Positions 1 through 10,471 of a stretch of 64,000 nucleotides of DNA are shown in pieces; position 1 is the stretch's first letter; every line of letters begins with the position of its first letter. The DNA is from Rhynchopus euleeides. Its lineage: Eukaryota; Euglenozoa; Diplonemea; Diplonemida; Diplonemidae. The translations under genes and the position numbers were made by a program. The notes beneath the pieces were generated by a model. That model saw only the letters and a list, made by a program, of their open reading frames with translations, had not been told where the DNA came from and did not search any database. The DNA lies in contig OY723242.1 of NCBI GenBank assembly GCA_963210315.1, positions 1,736,001-1,800,000 on the forward strand, given 5' to 3'.

Positions 1-932
1 TTAGAGAGGCAGAGAATGCTTTGAAAGGAACGCAGCAAGAAAAAGCGTTGTTGGAGGCCCAAGTTTCAGAGAGTGTGGAAAGTGAGAAGGCCCTCCGGGA
101 GCAGCTAGTGTTACAGGGGAAGTATCTGAAATTGCAGGACTGCATGAACGAGGACCAGAAGCAGGATAAGGCCCTCATGGCTGAGCAAATGCAGTTCCAA
201 CTGCGCAAGGGCATGGCCATGGCTGAAAGAATGGCGGAGCAGCGGAACGTTATTTCTCAGCAAAACATGTTGGTGAAGGCCCTACAGACAGTAGTGGTCG
301 AGTCTGAGTTGAGCCAGCCGCAAATACTGCCCAGGTACGAGCCAATGCAAGCCACGGGGGGTGGCCAAACACTTTTGCTAACACCTGGCCCTGAGCAGGG
401 GCAGTTGATTGAGTACACACCTGTGAAAAAACGGGATAGAGATGAAGTGAGTGGTGGCGATGAAACTAGTGAAGAGTCGAAGGACCTTTTTGAGAGTCAG
501 CCTACAGCGGGGGATGTGATTGCTCCTTCTTCTGCTCTTGTGGTTGTGCCCCAAGGGGCTCCGGTGACACCCAAAACCAGGGGGCCGCAAGCAAAGAGGC
601 CGCGCTCCGTGCCTGTCTTGGCGTTGACCGGCCCTCAGGCACAGACAACGGCAACGGAACCTGCTTCGGAGCCTGTCCTCAGATTGGATGCCCCTCCAGG
701 GCAGGTGCCACCTCCGGAGCCTGCCCTGATGCTGGGCCCTCCTCCGGCCGACACGGCGTCTGCAGGGCACCCTTCACCGGACATGTTTTCTGCTCAGACG
801 GGAGGTGACGGGGTTGCGGGGGAAACAGGAGCAGTGACACCCGCAAAGTCACAGACAGACACGGAGTTTTCACAGTCACCCGGAGGAGGCCCTGATTCTG
901 AAGCGGGGCCGAAGCCGGATGCAGCCACTTGA
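1..932 (+). CDS. Coiled-coil protein, 3' part of gene (5' end outside window)
   Basis: The reading frame is open from the first bases of the window and ends at TGA 930-932. No convincing ATG lies at the left edge, so the gene starts upstream. The first ~100 residues are Glu/Gln/Lys/Leu-rich with heptad spacing (for example EKALREQLVLQGKYLKLQD) and should form a coiled coil. A basic KKRDRDE patch near residue 138 and a KTRGPQAKRPRS stretch near residue 190 could be nuclear localisation signals. The C-terminal ~120 residues are Pro/Ala/Gly-rich and probably disordered. No catalytic motif is visible and I do not recognise the family. The long ORF with consistent composition supports coding; function is unknown. 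Confidence 0.6.
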   Translation, partial: REAENALKGTQQEKALLEAQVSESVESEKALREQLVLQGKYLKLQDCMNEDQKQDKALMAEQMQFQLRKGMAMAERMAEQRNVISQQNMLVKALQTVVVESELSQPQILPRYEPMQATGGGQTLLLTPGPEQGQLIEYTPVKKRDRDEVSGGDETSEESKDLFESQPTAGDVIAPSSALVVVPQGAPVTPKTRGPQAKRPRSVPVLALTGPQAQTTATEPASEPVLRLDAPPGQVPPPEPALMLGPPPADTASAGHPSPDMFSAQTGGDGVAGETGAVTPAKSQTDTEFSQSPGGGPDSEAGPKPDAAT

Positions 933-943
933 CTGGATGTCAG

Positions 944-1100
944 GTGAGTGCCACGTGGGGTGAGCTACGACCACGTGTTTTGTTTGAAGGCTATGACAAC
1001 ATAGGAGACGGGAAGTGTTGAGAGGCAACGGTCTGTGTTAGTGAGACAAGGTGTGTGCTATGGATTTTGCGTTTTTCAAACTTCCCCCCCCCCCCCCCAG
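944..1100 (+). other. Probable intron in the 3' untranslated region
   Basis: GTGAGT at 944 is a strong 5' splice site 12 nt after the stop codon, and a C-tract ends in CAG at 1098-1100. This matches the C-rich 3' splice sites elsewhere in the window. From 1101 to 1385 I see no gene, only a further poly-C run at about 1370-1383. Confidence 0.4.
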
Positions 1101-1385
1101 AACCTGAGAATGTGACCGCCTACCCCTTGTTTTTTACATAGAGGAGTTCAGCGTGTTAAACCCCATTCTCTGTTCCCAAGGCAGAGCGGCGATGTGTACC
1201 CAGAGTGTACTTACGTGCACATGGCTCTGCAGATACGCTGAGTGGTGAGGGGCATGCCTGTTTTCCCTTTTGTTTCCATTATCTTGTCTTCAGAACGAAC
1301 ACACGAATGAAACAAAAACCATAACAGAACGCCCCCACCCCTGATGTATGTTTTTTCTCAACCATTTCCCCCCCCCCCCCCCCTA

Positions 1386-3405
1386 GGGGGGGTCAAATGG
1401 GGGCAGGCATGTCGCTAAGCGTCGACCGTCGACCCAGTGATTTTGGGTTTCCCCCCCCATAAAAAAGCGTCGACCCAGCGTCGACCCAGTGGACTGGGTT
1501 GACGCTTGGTCGAGGCTTGGAGCGTCGACCTAGTGGAACTGGGTTGCCATTCAAGCCTGGACCAAGCGTCAACCCATTTATTACACTAGGTCGACGCTAA
1601 CCTAGCGTTGGCCCGGTTACACTGGGTCGACGCTCACCAAGCGTCGACCAAGCGTCAACCCACTTTCATTGGGTCGACGTCGAAGAGAGTATGGTTTTGC
1701 AGGAACAGATGCTCACTACCGTGGCCTCCGGCGGCTGGGGGGCTCCGTCCCCCAGACCCCCCTGTGCCGTATGTCTCGTACTCAAGTCATTCGATTCCCA
1801 CCGGGTCAGGGAATCCACCCACTCCAGTAGCCTCAGGAGGACGCAGCCAACTCACACAGAATCTGTGCGCCCACAATGAACAGATGCTCACTACCGTGGC
1901 CTCCGGCGGCTGGGGGGCCCTGCCCCCCAGACCCCCCATCTCGCGTGCCCGTCTAGTAACCAAGTCCTTGCGCTTTGACGGCCGTGACATATCAGGGGGC
2001 AGCGTCGAAATCATGGTCCCGAAGGCCATTTTTTGGTTTCCTCCGGCACCCGACGGCGCGAGCGGGAGAGGAACCACGGAAGGAACCCAGCGCCTCACAC
2101 CGTGCCCACCTAGTGGTCCACCGATGGGAAAATTTGGCAACAACACGAGCGCGCGCGAAGCGCGCGCGAGAAAAATTGACCCCTAGTGTTTTCCCCCCTG
2201 ATCCCCCCCCAAAACAGGAGCGTCAACCCACCAAATCTCCAAAATCGAAAAGTTAGCGACAGGCCTGAAATGGGGGTGACAAACACGATTTTTCAAAAAA
2301 CCGGCGCAGAGGCCCCAAAGCCCCCGTAAACCCTCCAAACCCCCCCAGATCGGTCCGGAAACCCATCGAACCCCACTTTTCCACCATTCCGGGCACCTCA
2401 GGTGCCCGAATTGGGGTACCTAAATTTTGTGCCACCGTTTGGTACCGGACAGTGCCACTGTGTGGGAGGTTGGAAAAGAAAATGCCCCAACACACCACAT
2501 CTGAGGGTTGCAATGCATGTTGCTTGCCAACCACGTCATCCGGTGGGTGTCAGGCGCTATGTAGGTGGCATTAGCCAGGTCTTCGATGTGTTCTGGCTTG
2601 TATATATACCTCCCTGCCTGCGGCACAGGCACTGCCTTTGTCCCCCACACCAGCCACAGAGAGCGTATTGTACTCGGTCCACGGTTGCTGATTCATTGTG
2701 ATGCGTTGTATCCTCGAGTGAACGTCACACACTAGTGGCACCACCACCCGCCATCTGAGAGCTGTATTGACTTTGCGCGCTTCCGTTGCATTCACCTCGC
2801 CACGCATATTGCACCGTTCAGTACCAGTGCTCTTGGGCCAGGCAAAGTAGACCGCAGCAACTACCAATTCTGGCACAATGGGTACCACGACAGCGCACTT
2901 CGTGTGTTCCCGGAATGTACAGCTCGTGTTGCAACAGTCGTTGTCAACACATCCCGGTTGTGGAGCACTGCTGCACAGGAATCACACGACCATCTGGACT
3001 GTTCCGTACCTACAGGCAGCCTCCCGGTGCATGGTGGCAGGGAGGTATATATACAAGCCAGAACTCATCGAAGACCTGGCTAATGCCACCTACATAGCGC
3101 CTGACACCCACCGGATGACGTGGTTGGCAAGCAACATGCATTGCAACCCTCAGATGTGGTGTGTTGGGGCATTTTCTTTTCCAACCTCCCACACAGTGGC
3201 ACTGTACGGTACCAAACGGTGGCACAAAATTTAGGTACCCCAATTCGGGCACCTGAGGTGCCCGGAATGGTGGAAAAGTGGGGTTCGATGGGTTTCCGGA
3301 CCGATGTGGGGGGGTTTGGAGGGTTTACGGGGGCTTTGGGGCCTCTGCGCCGGTTTTTTGAAAAATCGTGTTTGTCCACGTAAAAGGGTGGCATTTGACC
3401 CCCCC
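1386..3405. mobile_element. Inverted-repeat element, family GGGGGGTCAAATG, copy 1 (with nested insertion)
   Basis: Both ends read GGGGGGTCAAATG inward and are flanked by TA, itself inside a poly-C run on each side (before 1384 and after 3407). The terminal arms are about 350 bp and nearly identical to those of the copies at 7179, 40198 and 47732. The ~440 bp centre is not palindromic. A separate element at 1404-2267 interrupts the left terminus. Short ORFs in the arms repeat on both strands because the arms are inverted copies, so they are not evidence of genes. The element is non-autonomous: no transposase is seen. Confidence 0.85.
1404..2267. mobile_element. Nested DNA element with 9-bp target duplication (CAGGC-type ends)
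   Basis: Ends are CAGGCATGTCGCTAA and TTAGCGACAGGCCTG. AAATGGGGG is duplicated at 1395-1403 and 2268-2276, and sibling copies such as the one at 7179 show the uninterrupted site. The first part is packed with direct and inverted AGCGTCGACCCAGT-like motifs (1415-1685). The second part carries two copies of a GC-rich hairpin module (around 1713-1765 and 1889-1945). A 9-bp duplication suggests a Mutator-like or hAT-like transposase in trans. No coding capacity is convincing. Confidence 0.75.
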
Positions 3406-3534
3406 TACCCCCCCCCCTCCCCCAACCCCCGTTTTTGCTATGTCTTTTGATATGTTTCTTTCCCCCCCCCCCCCCACCCGACAAGCGAATCAGCAGTGTG
3501 TATCTGTACACAGAAATAAACCAATACCATGACA

Positions 3535-5125
3535 GTAGAGATGTGGTCCTCACAGCCGTGCGGAAGGATGGGTTTGCTTTGAAGTCTGTTTCATCCAACC
3601 TGCGCAAGGATCGTGAGGTCGTCCTTGCTGCTGTGAAGTCCTCACAGTCTGCCCTGCAACATGCTGACGTGACATTCCACAAAGACGAGGAGGTGGTGCT
3701 CGCAGCCACACACGATTACGGGGAAGCTCTTTACTACGCCGACCCTTCATTCCTCAGCAACCGAGACTTCATGCTTGCAGCCGTACGCAAGTGCGGGTGG
3801 GCACTTCACTACGCCAGTGCTTCACTGTGCCGTGACAAGGAGCTTCAACTGGCGGCCGTGTTGCAGGACGGGAGGGCGCTGGAGTACGCTGACCCTTCAC
3901 TGCGAAGCGACAGGTCGGTTGTGCTTCAAGCGGCTCGTGCACACGGCGATGCTCTGGAGTTCGCCGATCCTGTGTTCTGTGGTGACGAGGAGGTGGTTCT
4001 CGCAGCCGTGACGAGTTGCGGCAGTGCGCTGCGCTTCGCCGACCACACACTGTGGAACAAGCGTGAGGTGGTGCTGGCAGCTGTGCGGGGGTGATGGGTC
4101 GTCAGGGGAGCGGACCTGGCGACTACGGCTGGCACCTCCACGTGGTGAACCCTGGGGGCCTTTGCGAACAGACCGTTGAGGTAAGCTACGCTGCACGCTT
4201 TGGCTTAAGGTAGCGCATTGCGTGTAGGCTGGATGTATCCCTCTGGAGACCCGGTGTTTCGCTTAGGCCGCTAAGACCAGTCAGGCTGCACGCGGCGCTC
4301 ATGAAGCGCGCCGCGTGGCCAGAAGAAACTGTGGGCGGCAACCGTGTTACGTGTTTTTCACCGGGGCGCGTGGGACAAGTTTACCGCACACGCGCACGTG
4401 GGACAAGTTTAACGCACACGTGGATCCCCCGGCTTTGCCTTCTTTCGCCTTCCTACTTTTAGTTCTTTTTCACCACGATCTTTTGCCCGTCACCTGTTGT
4501 TCGATCAGTCGAGCCGCGACCAGGAACGCCTCTGGAATACCCTGTGGTGGTGAGTGTCCGTTCGTCCTGTTTAGACCAGCCGTTGTTCCCGTCTTCTCCT
4601 TTTTACGCCCACTGGGTTGGAGTTGATCAGTCAATCGTTCATCCGACCGCAGCATTATGCGACCGGCGCGGTGTTAACAAACGAGTGCATTAATCGTATT
4701 TTGTTGCACATTGCTTCCTTCCTTTCTACCTTTTAGCCTTTTCCCGCCAGCCCACAGAGATAGGAGCACGCTCTCCCTTTTTATTGCTGTTCTTGCTGTT
4801 AGCTTTTAGCTGGGTCCGCCCCGGCGAAGACCGGCGTCTTCTGGCCGTCTGGGGGGTCTGGCAATTGCGCTGGGCTCCCTGGATCCTCTGGATGAGTCAG
4901 TCTCAAAACAAAATCAATAAGGTGCTGGCAGCTGTGCGACAGGAGGGACGTGCCCTTCAGTACGCCCCGACAGCGCTGTGCTGCGACAAGGAGGTGGTGC
5001 TGGCGGCTGTGCGTGCCGACCCAGACGCCTTCCCCCACGCGTGTGCCCCGCTGCGCCGCGACAGCGACGTCGTTGCTGCCGCCTTCCCTGACCTGCATGA
5101 CCACGAGCGACAGACTTTGCCATGA
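3535..5125 (+). pseudogene. DUF4116 repeat gene, 5'-truncated and split by a retroposon
   Basis: Homology to the intact paralogue at 16015 starts near 3535, inside unit 15 of that protein, just after a poly-C tract. The ubiquitin-like N-terminus and about 14 units are therefore missing. Units of ~25 residues follow (REVVLAAV-type helix, G-x-A-L, then L-R-x-D). Coding is interrupted at 4087 by the insert 4088-4920 and resumes after the duplicated GGTGCTGGCAGCTGTGCG (4070-4087 and 4921-4938). Removing the insert and one duplicate keeps the frame. The last unit has drifted (FPDLHDHERQTLP instead of the FPELHHNKRRR type). It is probably a dead fragment. Confidence 0.8.
4088..4920 (+). mobile_element. 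Non-LTR retroposon with 18-bp target duplication, full-length 5' end
   Basis: The insert begins GGGGTGATGGG and ends in an A-rich tail (about 4905-4920, AAAACAAAATCAATAA). It is flanked by an exact 18-bp duplication of DUF4116 coding sequence. Bases 4133-4147 form the hairpin CACCTCCACGTGGTG, followed by AACCCT, which can pair with the 5' GGGGT. A related insert at 20441 has compensatory changes at both places. From 4153 on it is nearly identical to the insert at 11659. No long ORF is present, so it looks like a SINE-like or non-autonomous element mobilised by a LINE in trans. Confidence 0.8.
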
Positions 5126-6167
5126 CCATACAGCTCTGGATCCATGCACCACAGCAACAGAATCCGCTGCACCGACTGTTCAAGCCAACACCATGACAGT
5201 TCGGGAATCTGTTTCCTCTTCCTGAGCAGGTTTGGTTTTCCATTCTCATGATCCAGTCACCACTCACGACTCTGACCTGGTGCAGGGCTTTGCCATGACG
5301 GAGGACTTGGATGAGTCTCACTGAGATCACCTCCTGGTCCTTGGGGGTCCTGGTCCGACCCCCAGGGGAGATGAGTTTCGTTGGGCGCATAAAGTATTCC
5401 GACCCCACCTCTCAAGCGAGAAGGGCTCTTGCGAGGGTGAAGACCAGTCACGGGTTTGGTGGCCGAGACTTGGGACTTGGGGACCGTTTCTCAGCAGTGG
5501 GTGGGGAGCTTCAGGAGAAGAATCCGACCCACCTTCCTCCCTCTCCGTCGCTACCCCCTCTGAGTATCTGCACCTCAGGCTACGCTCGAGCCCCTGCTGC
5601 AGCTTGCGACCCTGTCTCTGCGAAGCACGTCAAGCGACGCTTCCCCTTCGCCATGGCCTCCGTGCAAAGGTATGCAGCGCGTGCCCTGCTGCGTGTGGGG
5701 GTGAGGTGGCTTCGCCCTGACGTGCGGAAAGCCGAGGGTGCCCTTCCCTCTGTGCCACACTGTGATGCGTGGCAGTCGTCAACGCCCCCACCCCCACCCG
5801 CCCCCCTCCATGCATCATCTGCTCCCACATCAGCGCCTCCACCCGACCACCCCCACCTTCAGGCCCGCAAACCCGCAAACAGAAGGGCGCGCATCCACCG
5901 ACACGTGTGGGCGTGGCCCAAGTTGCTGTTTAGCGCCACAGCACACGCGATGAGGGTCACATTCCTGCTCTGCAGTGCAGTGATGAGGCTTTGGGGGTGG
6001 GGGTGCAAAATGCGGACACGGAGAATGTCGGCTGTCCCAAGCTTGCCTTGTGTTGCTGCGGCTCGAAATATGCGTGGCATGGCAGTGCCGGAGCTCGCCA
6101 TCGAGTCTGCAGTGACGTGTGGTGGACAGCGGAGACAGCAGTCGGAACGTGTTCAGGTTGTGCACAG
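5126..6167. other. Intergenic stretch without a supportable gene
   Basis: One long open frame here runs straight into the relic upstream block at 6168 and has Pro/Ser/Thr-rich low-complexity composition on both strands, so it does not look like a real protein. I see no repeat ends or RNA gene. Confidence 0.4.
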
Positions 6168-6331
6168 GCATGAGGCACACCCCTCCCCCTGTCTCCCCAA
6201 GAAGCTGACCCCCACCCACCCCAGCCCCTGCCCATCACTCCCCTCGCTTGTGTGTGTTGTGCACACCACCCCACCCCACGCCCCACAAGGAGGGGTTGTG
6301 CTCTTGGGATTGCAGTGGTTGCACCGCCCCG
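6168..6331 (+). promoter_or_regulatory. Orphan copy of the DUF4116 upstream region
   Basis: About 160 bp match the region upstream of the gene at 19081 (18868-19032), including CAAGGAGGGGTTGTGCTCTT and GGGATTGCAGTGGTTG. Homology breaks after GCACCGCCCCG and unrelated T-rich sequence follows. No DUF4116 coding sequence is attached, so it is a promoter/leader relic left by a rearrangement. Confidence 0.65.
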
Positions 6332-6626
6332 TTTAACTTTTTTTTTTAAGCACACTCGTGTGAGCGGAAAGCGCCCCACCACAGCTGCAACCAAACGTGC
6401 TCTATACACTAACCCCACCCTTCATCAGGCTCAGGGTGTGATCAGTTCAGGGTTTTGTGTGTAGAAGCGTCAACGCAACAAACAAAAGGAAATTCATCAG
6501 AGCGGTTGTAGCTGTGAAGTGATAGGGCGCTTTACGCGCACTTCTGAGTATAGTATGTCACTCCACCACAGCCAAACGTGCTCCGCACGCCACTAGCCGC
6601 CCCCTCTTTCCCCCCCCCCCCCCCGT

Positions 6627-6917
6627 CTCTCTTAGGACAAACAAAGGTTCCCCCCCTCCCCCACGTGTGGATTTTTAATACCGTGGAACAATCAATTCTA
6701 CATTCTACTCTTTACCCCCCCCTCTCTCTTAGGACAAACAAAGGTTCCCCCCCTCCCCCACGTGTGGATTTTTATTACCGTGGAACAATCAATTCTACAT
6801 TCTACTCTTTACCCCCCCCTCTCTCTTAGGACAAACAAAGGTTCCCCCCCTCCCCCACGTGTGGATTTTTATTACCGTGGAACAATCAATTCTACATTCT
6901 ACTCTTTACCCCCCCCC
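6627..6917 (+). repeat. 97-bp tandem repeat, three copies
   Basis: Three almost identical units (6627, 6724, 6821) contain CTTAGGACAAACAAAGG, a C-run, CACGTGTGGATTTTTATT and ACAATCAATTCTACATTC. The first unit differs at one base (AATACC versus ATTACC). 6332-6626 and 6918-7178 hold only low-complexity C-rich or G-rich DNA. Confidence 0.9.
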
Positions 6918-7178
6918 TCTCTTACCTATCGCCCCCCCCCCCCCTCAACGAGTCAACCCTACTGCATGTACCCACACACCCCACCCCACCGCAAACTTGT
7001 TTGAGCACCGTAGGTGCGTATGGGGGAGTCGTGAGGTCGAGGAAGGACGGGCGATCTGACCTGTCGTGTTTTTTCTTTTTCCTACCACTTGCGATAGCGC
7101 AAGGTTGGAAGGGGGGGGGGGGGGCAGTGGCTGGGGTAATTTTCTGGGGGGTCGTGAACGTCGGGGGGGGGGGGGGTA

Positions 7179-8326
7179 GGGGGGGTCAAATGGGGGTGAC
7201 AAACACGATTTTTCAAAAAACCGGCGCAGAGGCCCCAAAGCCCCCGTAAACCCTCCAAACCCCCCCAGATCGGTCCGGAAACCCATCGAACCCCACTTTT
7301 CCACCATTCCGGGCACCTCAGGTGCCCGAATTGGGGTACCTAAATTTTGTGCCACCGTTTGGTACCGGACAGTGCCACTGTGTGGGAGGTTGGAAAAGAA
7401 AATGCCCCAACACACCACATCTGAGGGTTGCAATGCATGTTGCTTGCCAACCACGTCATCCGGTGGGTGTCAGGCGCTATGTAGGTGGCATGAGCCAGGT
7501 CTTCGATGTGTTCTGGCTTGTATATGTACCTCCCTGCCTGCGGCACAGGCACTGCCTTTGTCCCCCACACCAGCCACAGAGAGCGTATTGTACTCGGTCC
7601 ACGGTTGCTGATTCATTGTGATGCGTTGTATCCTCGAGTGAACGTCACACACTAGTGGCACCACCACCCGCCATCCGAGAGCTGTATTGACTTTGCGCCC
7701 TTCCGTTGCATTCACCTCGCCACGCATATTGCACCGTTCAGTACCAGTGCTCTTGGGCCAGGCAAAGTAGACCGCAGCAACTACCAATTCTGGCACAATG
7801 GGTACCACGACAGCGCACTTCGTGTGTTCCCGGAATGTACAGCTCGTGTTGCAACAGTCGTTGTCAACACATCCCGGTTGTGGAGCACTGCTGCACAGGA
7901 ATCACACGACCATCTGGACTTGTTCCGTACCTACAGGCAGCCTCCCGGTGCATGGTGGCAGGGAGGTACATATACAAGCCAGAACTCATCGAAGACCTGG
8001 CTAATGCCACCTACATAGCGCCTGACACCCACCGGATGACGTGGTTGGCAAGCAACATGCATTGCAACCCTCAGATGTGGTGTGTTGGGGCATTTTCTTT
8101 TCCAACCTCCCACACAGTGGCACTGTCCGGTACCAAACGGTGGCACAAAATTTAGGTACCCCAATTCGGGCACCTGAGGTGCCCGGAATGGTGAAAAAGT
8201 GGGGTTCGATGGGTTTCCGGACCGATCTGGGGGGGTTTGGAGGGTTTACGGGGGCTTTGGGGCCTCTGCGCCGGTTTTTTGAAAAATCGTGTTTGTCCAC
8301 GTAAAAGGGTGGCATTTGACCCCCCC
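7179..8326. mobile_element. Inverted-repeat element, family GGGGGGTCAAATG, copy 2 (uninterrupted)
   Basis: This 1148-bp copy has ~350-bp terminal inverted repeats beginning GGGGGGTCAAATG and a unique ~440-bp centre, with TA on both sides. The left flank is a poly-G run. The right flank is the TA shared with the next element at 8329. It preserves the empty sites for the insertions found in copies 1 and 3. No coding capacity. Confidence 0.9.
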
Positions 8327-8328
8327 TA

Positions 8329-9259
8329 GGGCAGTGAACCCAATAAACGACGTTTATTTCAGAAACCGTTTTGAAATAAACGTTAAACGTTTATAAACGC
8401 TAAACGTTTAGCGTTTATTTAGCGAAGCAGCTTGTGCCCACACCCCACCCACATAATCTGACCTCACACACTCCCACACGATTCTGGTGGCAGAAAGTGC
8501 CCAATATGCTCCGGAAACTCAATTCCGCCCACTCCCAGGGGGTGGTATGCCCCCGACGATGCCGTTTTTAGCAACCAAATTTTTTGGGACAGAACTTGTA
8601 CCTGGGCTGCACACCACAGGACACATCAAGCAGAGCAAGCACACCTCAACGTGCCAGATGCACAGAAGAACTGTTGTCGTTGATTGTTCTGAAACATAAC
8701 AGCTTCTCGGTGCCCTCCAGAGGCCAAAAGGCAAGCCAATATGAGGTAATCGCGCCAGGAACAGTTGTGGGAGAAGTATGGTACAGTTCGTGTCCCATTT
8801 GACGCTGTTCTTGGGAGCTTACGGCAGCTGGGTCTGTGGCACGGCGCATCCGTTGCCAGGGAGCGCGTCCTCGGGTGTGGTGCCTCACCTGTGAGCATGT
8901 GGCACAGGGACGCCATACGAGAGTCTCTCAGATGTCTCCTCTGATGGGAGGCAGCTGACTGGAACAGGCACCTGGTACAGCAGGCACGGGTACAAGAAGT
9001 GGCCAGAAATAGCGCCGATGTTTTCGACCTTGCGCTTCGACATCTTGCTGTCCTCACCGCAGCGGTGACCCCCCCGCCCTGGAATTTGGGGTGTGGTGTG
9101 CTGGCCATGATATATTATGATGTAAAGTGACTCAGTGGCAGAGCCTGCAGGAAACGTTTATTAAGCGTTTATCTGAACGTTTATTTCCGCTCAGAATTCT
9201 GAGAAACGCTAAACGTCTATAAACGCTAAACGTTTTCAACGTTTATTTAATCACTGCCC
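8329..9259. mobile_element. Inverted-repeat element, family GGGCAGTGA, with AAACGTTTA-type subterminal repeats
   Basis: Ends are GGGCAGTGA and TCACTGCCC with TA on each side. Subterminal zones (8345-8420 and 9150-9250) hold many copies of AAACGTTTATAAACG-like words in both orientations. The internal ~700 bp has no convincing gene. It directly abuts the element ending at 8326, with one TA between them. Confidence 0.8.
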
Positions 9260-9270
9260 TAGGGGGGGGG

Positions 9271-10377
9271 CAGGGCTGTAAATAAGGTTTGGGGGTCAGG
9301 AGTCGGGAGTCGGTTATTTACAGTCACCTAAGGTACCTGGGGTGGGGGGCTGGGGGGGACGGGCGGTCTCAAACCCTACTCAATCCTGCACGCATCCTGT
9401 AGTACGGCCACCTCTGCCGTGGAGAGTCCCATGGACCCTCCAGCAGTCGCCCACCATTCGGTCAGGGCGGACTGACTCGGCGCTTGCGGGGTCTTCCCGC
9501 GTGCGAGGTGGTCCGCGAAGAAGCACGCGACGCACAGCGCCATGTTGGCTGTCCCAGCCAACCCCCCACTTCGCCCGCAGCGCCCCACACGCTGCGAGCA
9601 CCTCACTCACGGCAGCAGTATTTGGCTGCATAGCTCTCAGTATTTCCCGTGCATGCAGCGCATGCATCCACAAATTTTGTGGATGCATCCACACACAGCC
9701 TGGAGCTCCGAAGCCCTGCATGCAGGCCTGCCTGCAGTGGATGAATGCCTGTATGCCAAATCAAAAATCCATTTTTTGACATTTTCGGGCATCCCTGGAT
9801 GCCGTGGATGCATGCATGGATGCATCCACACCATCCACGGCCCCACTGAGAGCTATGTTGGCTGTGAGTCAAACACTACTGCCTCTACCTGAGGCATGTT
9901 TTGTGTCGCAACAGTTGCGTCACATGTGTGACGCATCTGTGTGGAGTGTGTGTGGTTGTGCACGTGTGCGCTGCGGTATGCTCAACCACCTGATGGGGGC
10001 GGAACACAACTCTTCTTGGGAGCTGCCAGGATCTGGCAAAAGGGGCGGGAAAGGGGCGCCGTATTCACAGCAGTGGTTTGGCAATGAACTCACCCCAGTT
10101 CAGAGACCGGTAATGAAGAAGATGACTGGGAGGCACACACCATGTCCCACCCAGCGGGACCCCCACACCCCCACCCACCCATCGGGACCCCCCCTCCTCG
10201 GGTGTTCCAAAAACCCTTTCTTTTGAATATTTGGAGTCTGTGCGGATCGCAGTGGGGTCATTTTGGCCATGGGGTGCCTAATACCGCACATTCCCTAAGG
10301 GAAGCAAGGCAACCCTCCCAATCCCAAAAAATCCGGCGCGAGTCGGGAGTCGGGAGTCGGCCTTATTTACACCCCTG
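9271..10377. mobile_element. hAT-like element inserted in a poly-G run
   Basis: Ends are CAGGGCTGTAAATAAGG and CCTTATTTACACCCCTG, the CAGGG-type termini common in hAT elements. Both flanks are G-runs, so an 8-bp G8 duplication would be invisible. Repeats of GAGTCGGGAGTCGG lie inside both ends. A smaller element is nested at 9629-9857. The right part (about 10110-10290) shares a dispersed repeat with 62190-62330. No transposase ORF. Confidence 0.7.
9629..9857. mobile_element. Nested 229-bp MITE with 7-bp target duplication
   Basis: Inverted ends CATAGCTCTCAGT and ACTGAGAGCTATG are flanked by TTGGCTG (9622-9628 and 9858-9864). The interior is rich in palindromic TGGATGCATCCA motifs and would fold into a strong hairpin. 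Confidence 0.75.
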
Positions 10378-10471
10378 GGGGGGGGGGGGGGGCTGGCGTG
10401 CAGGGTGGCCTGTTTCCGGGTGCCCGCGCGCTGCCTGCGACCGTGCACCCGAGGTGCACGGTCTGGGCTGA

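Noticed and set aside
1608..2186. 192-codon frame in the nested element at 1404
   Set aside because: It consists of translated GTCGACC motifs and the GC-rich hairpin modules, with no conserved features.
5311..6336. 341-codon open frame
   Set aside because: It runs into the duplicated upstream block at 6168-6331, has Pro/Ser-rich low-complexity composition and open shadow frames on the other strand. No domain is recognisable.
6627..6917. Possible CRISPR array (97-bp spaced repeats)
   Set aside because: The whole 97-bp unit is repeated, so there are no unique spacers, and the context is eukaryotic. It is a plain tandem repeat.
7340..8173. Frames of 76-169 codons inside the GGGGGGTCAAATG elements
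   Set aside because: The same frames appear on opposite strands because the arms are inverted copies; no transposase motif, and stops differ between copies.
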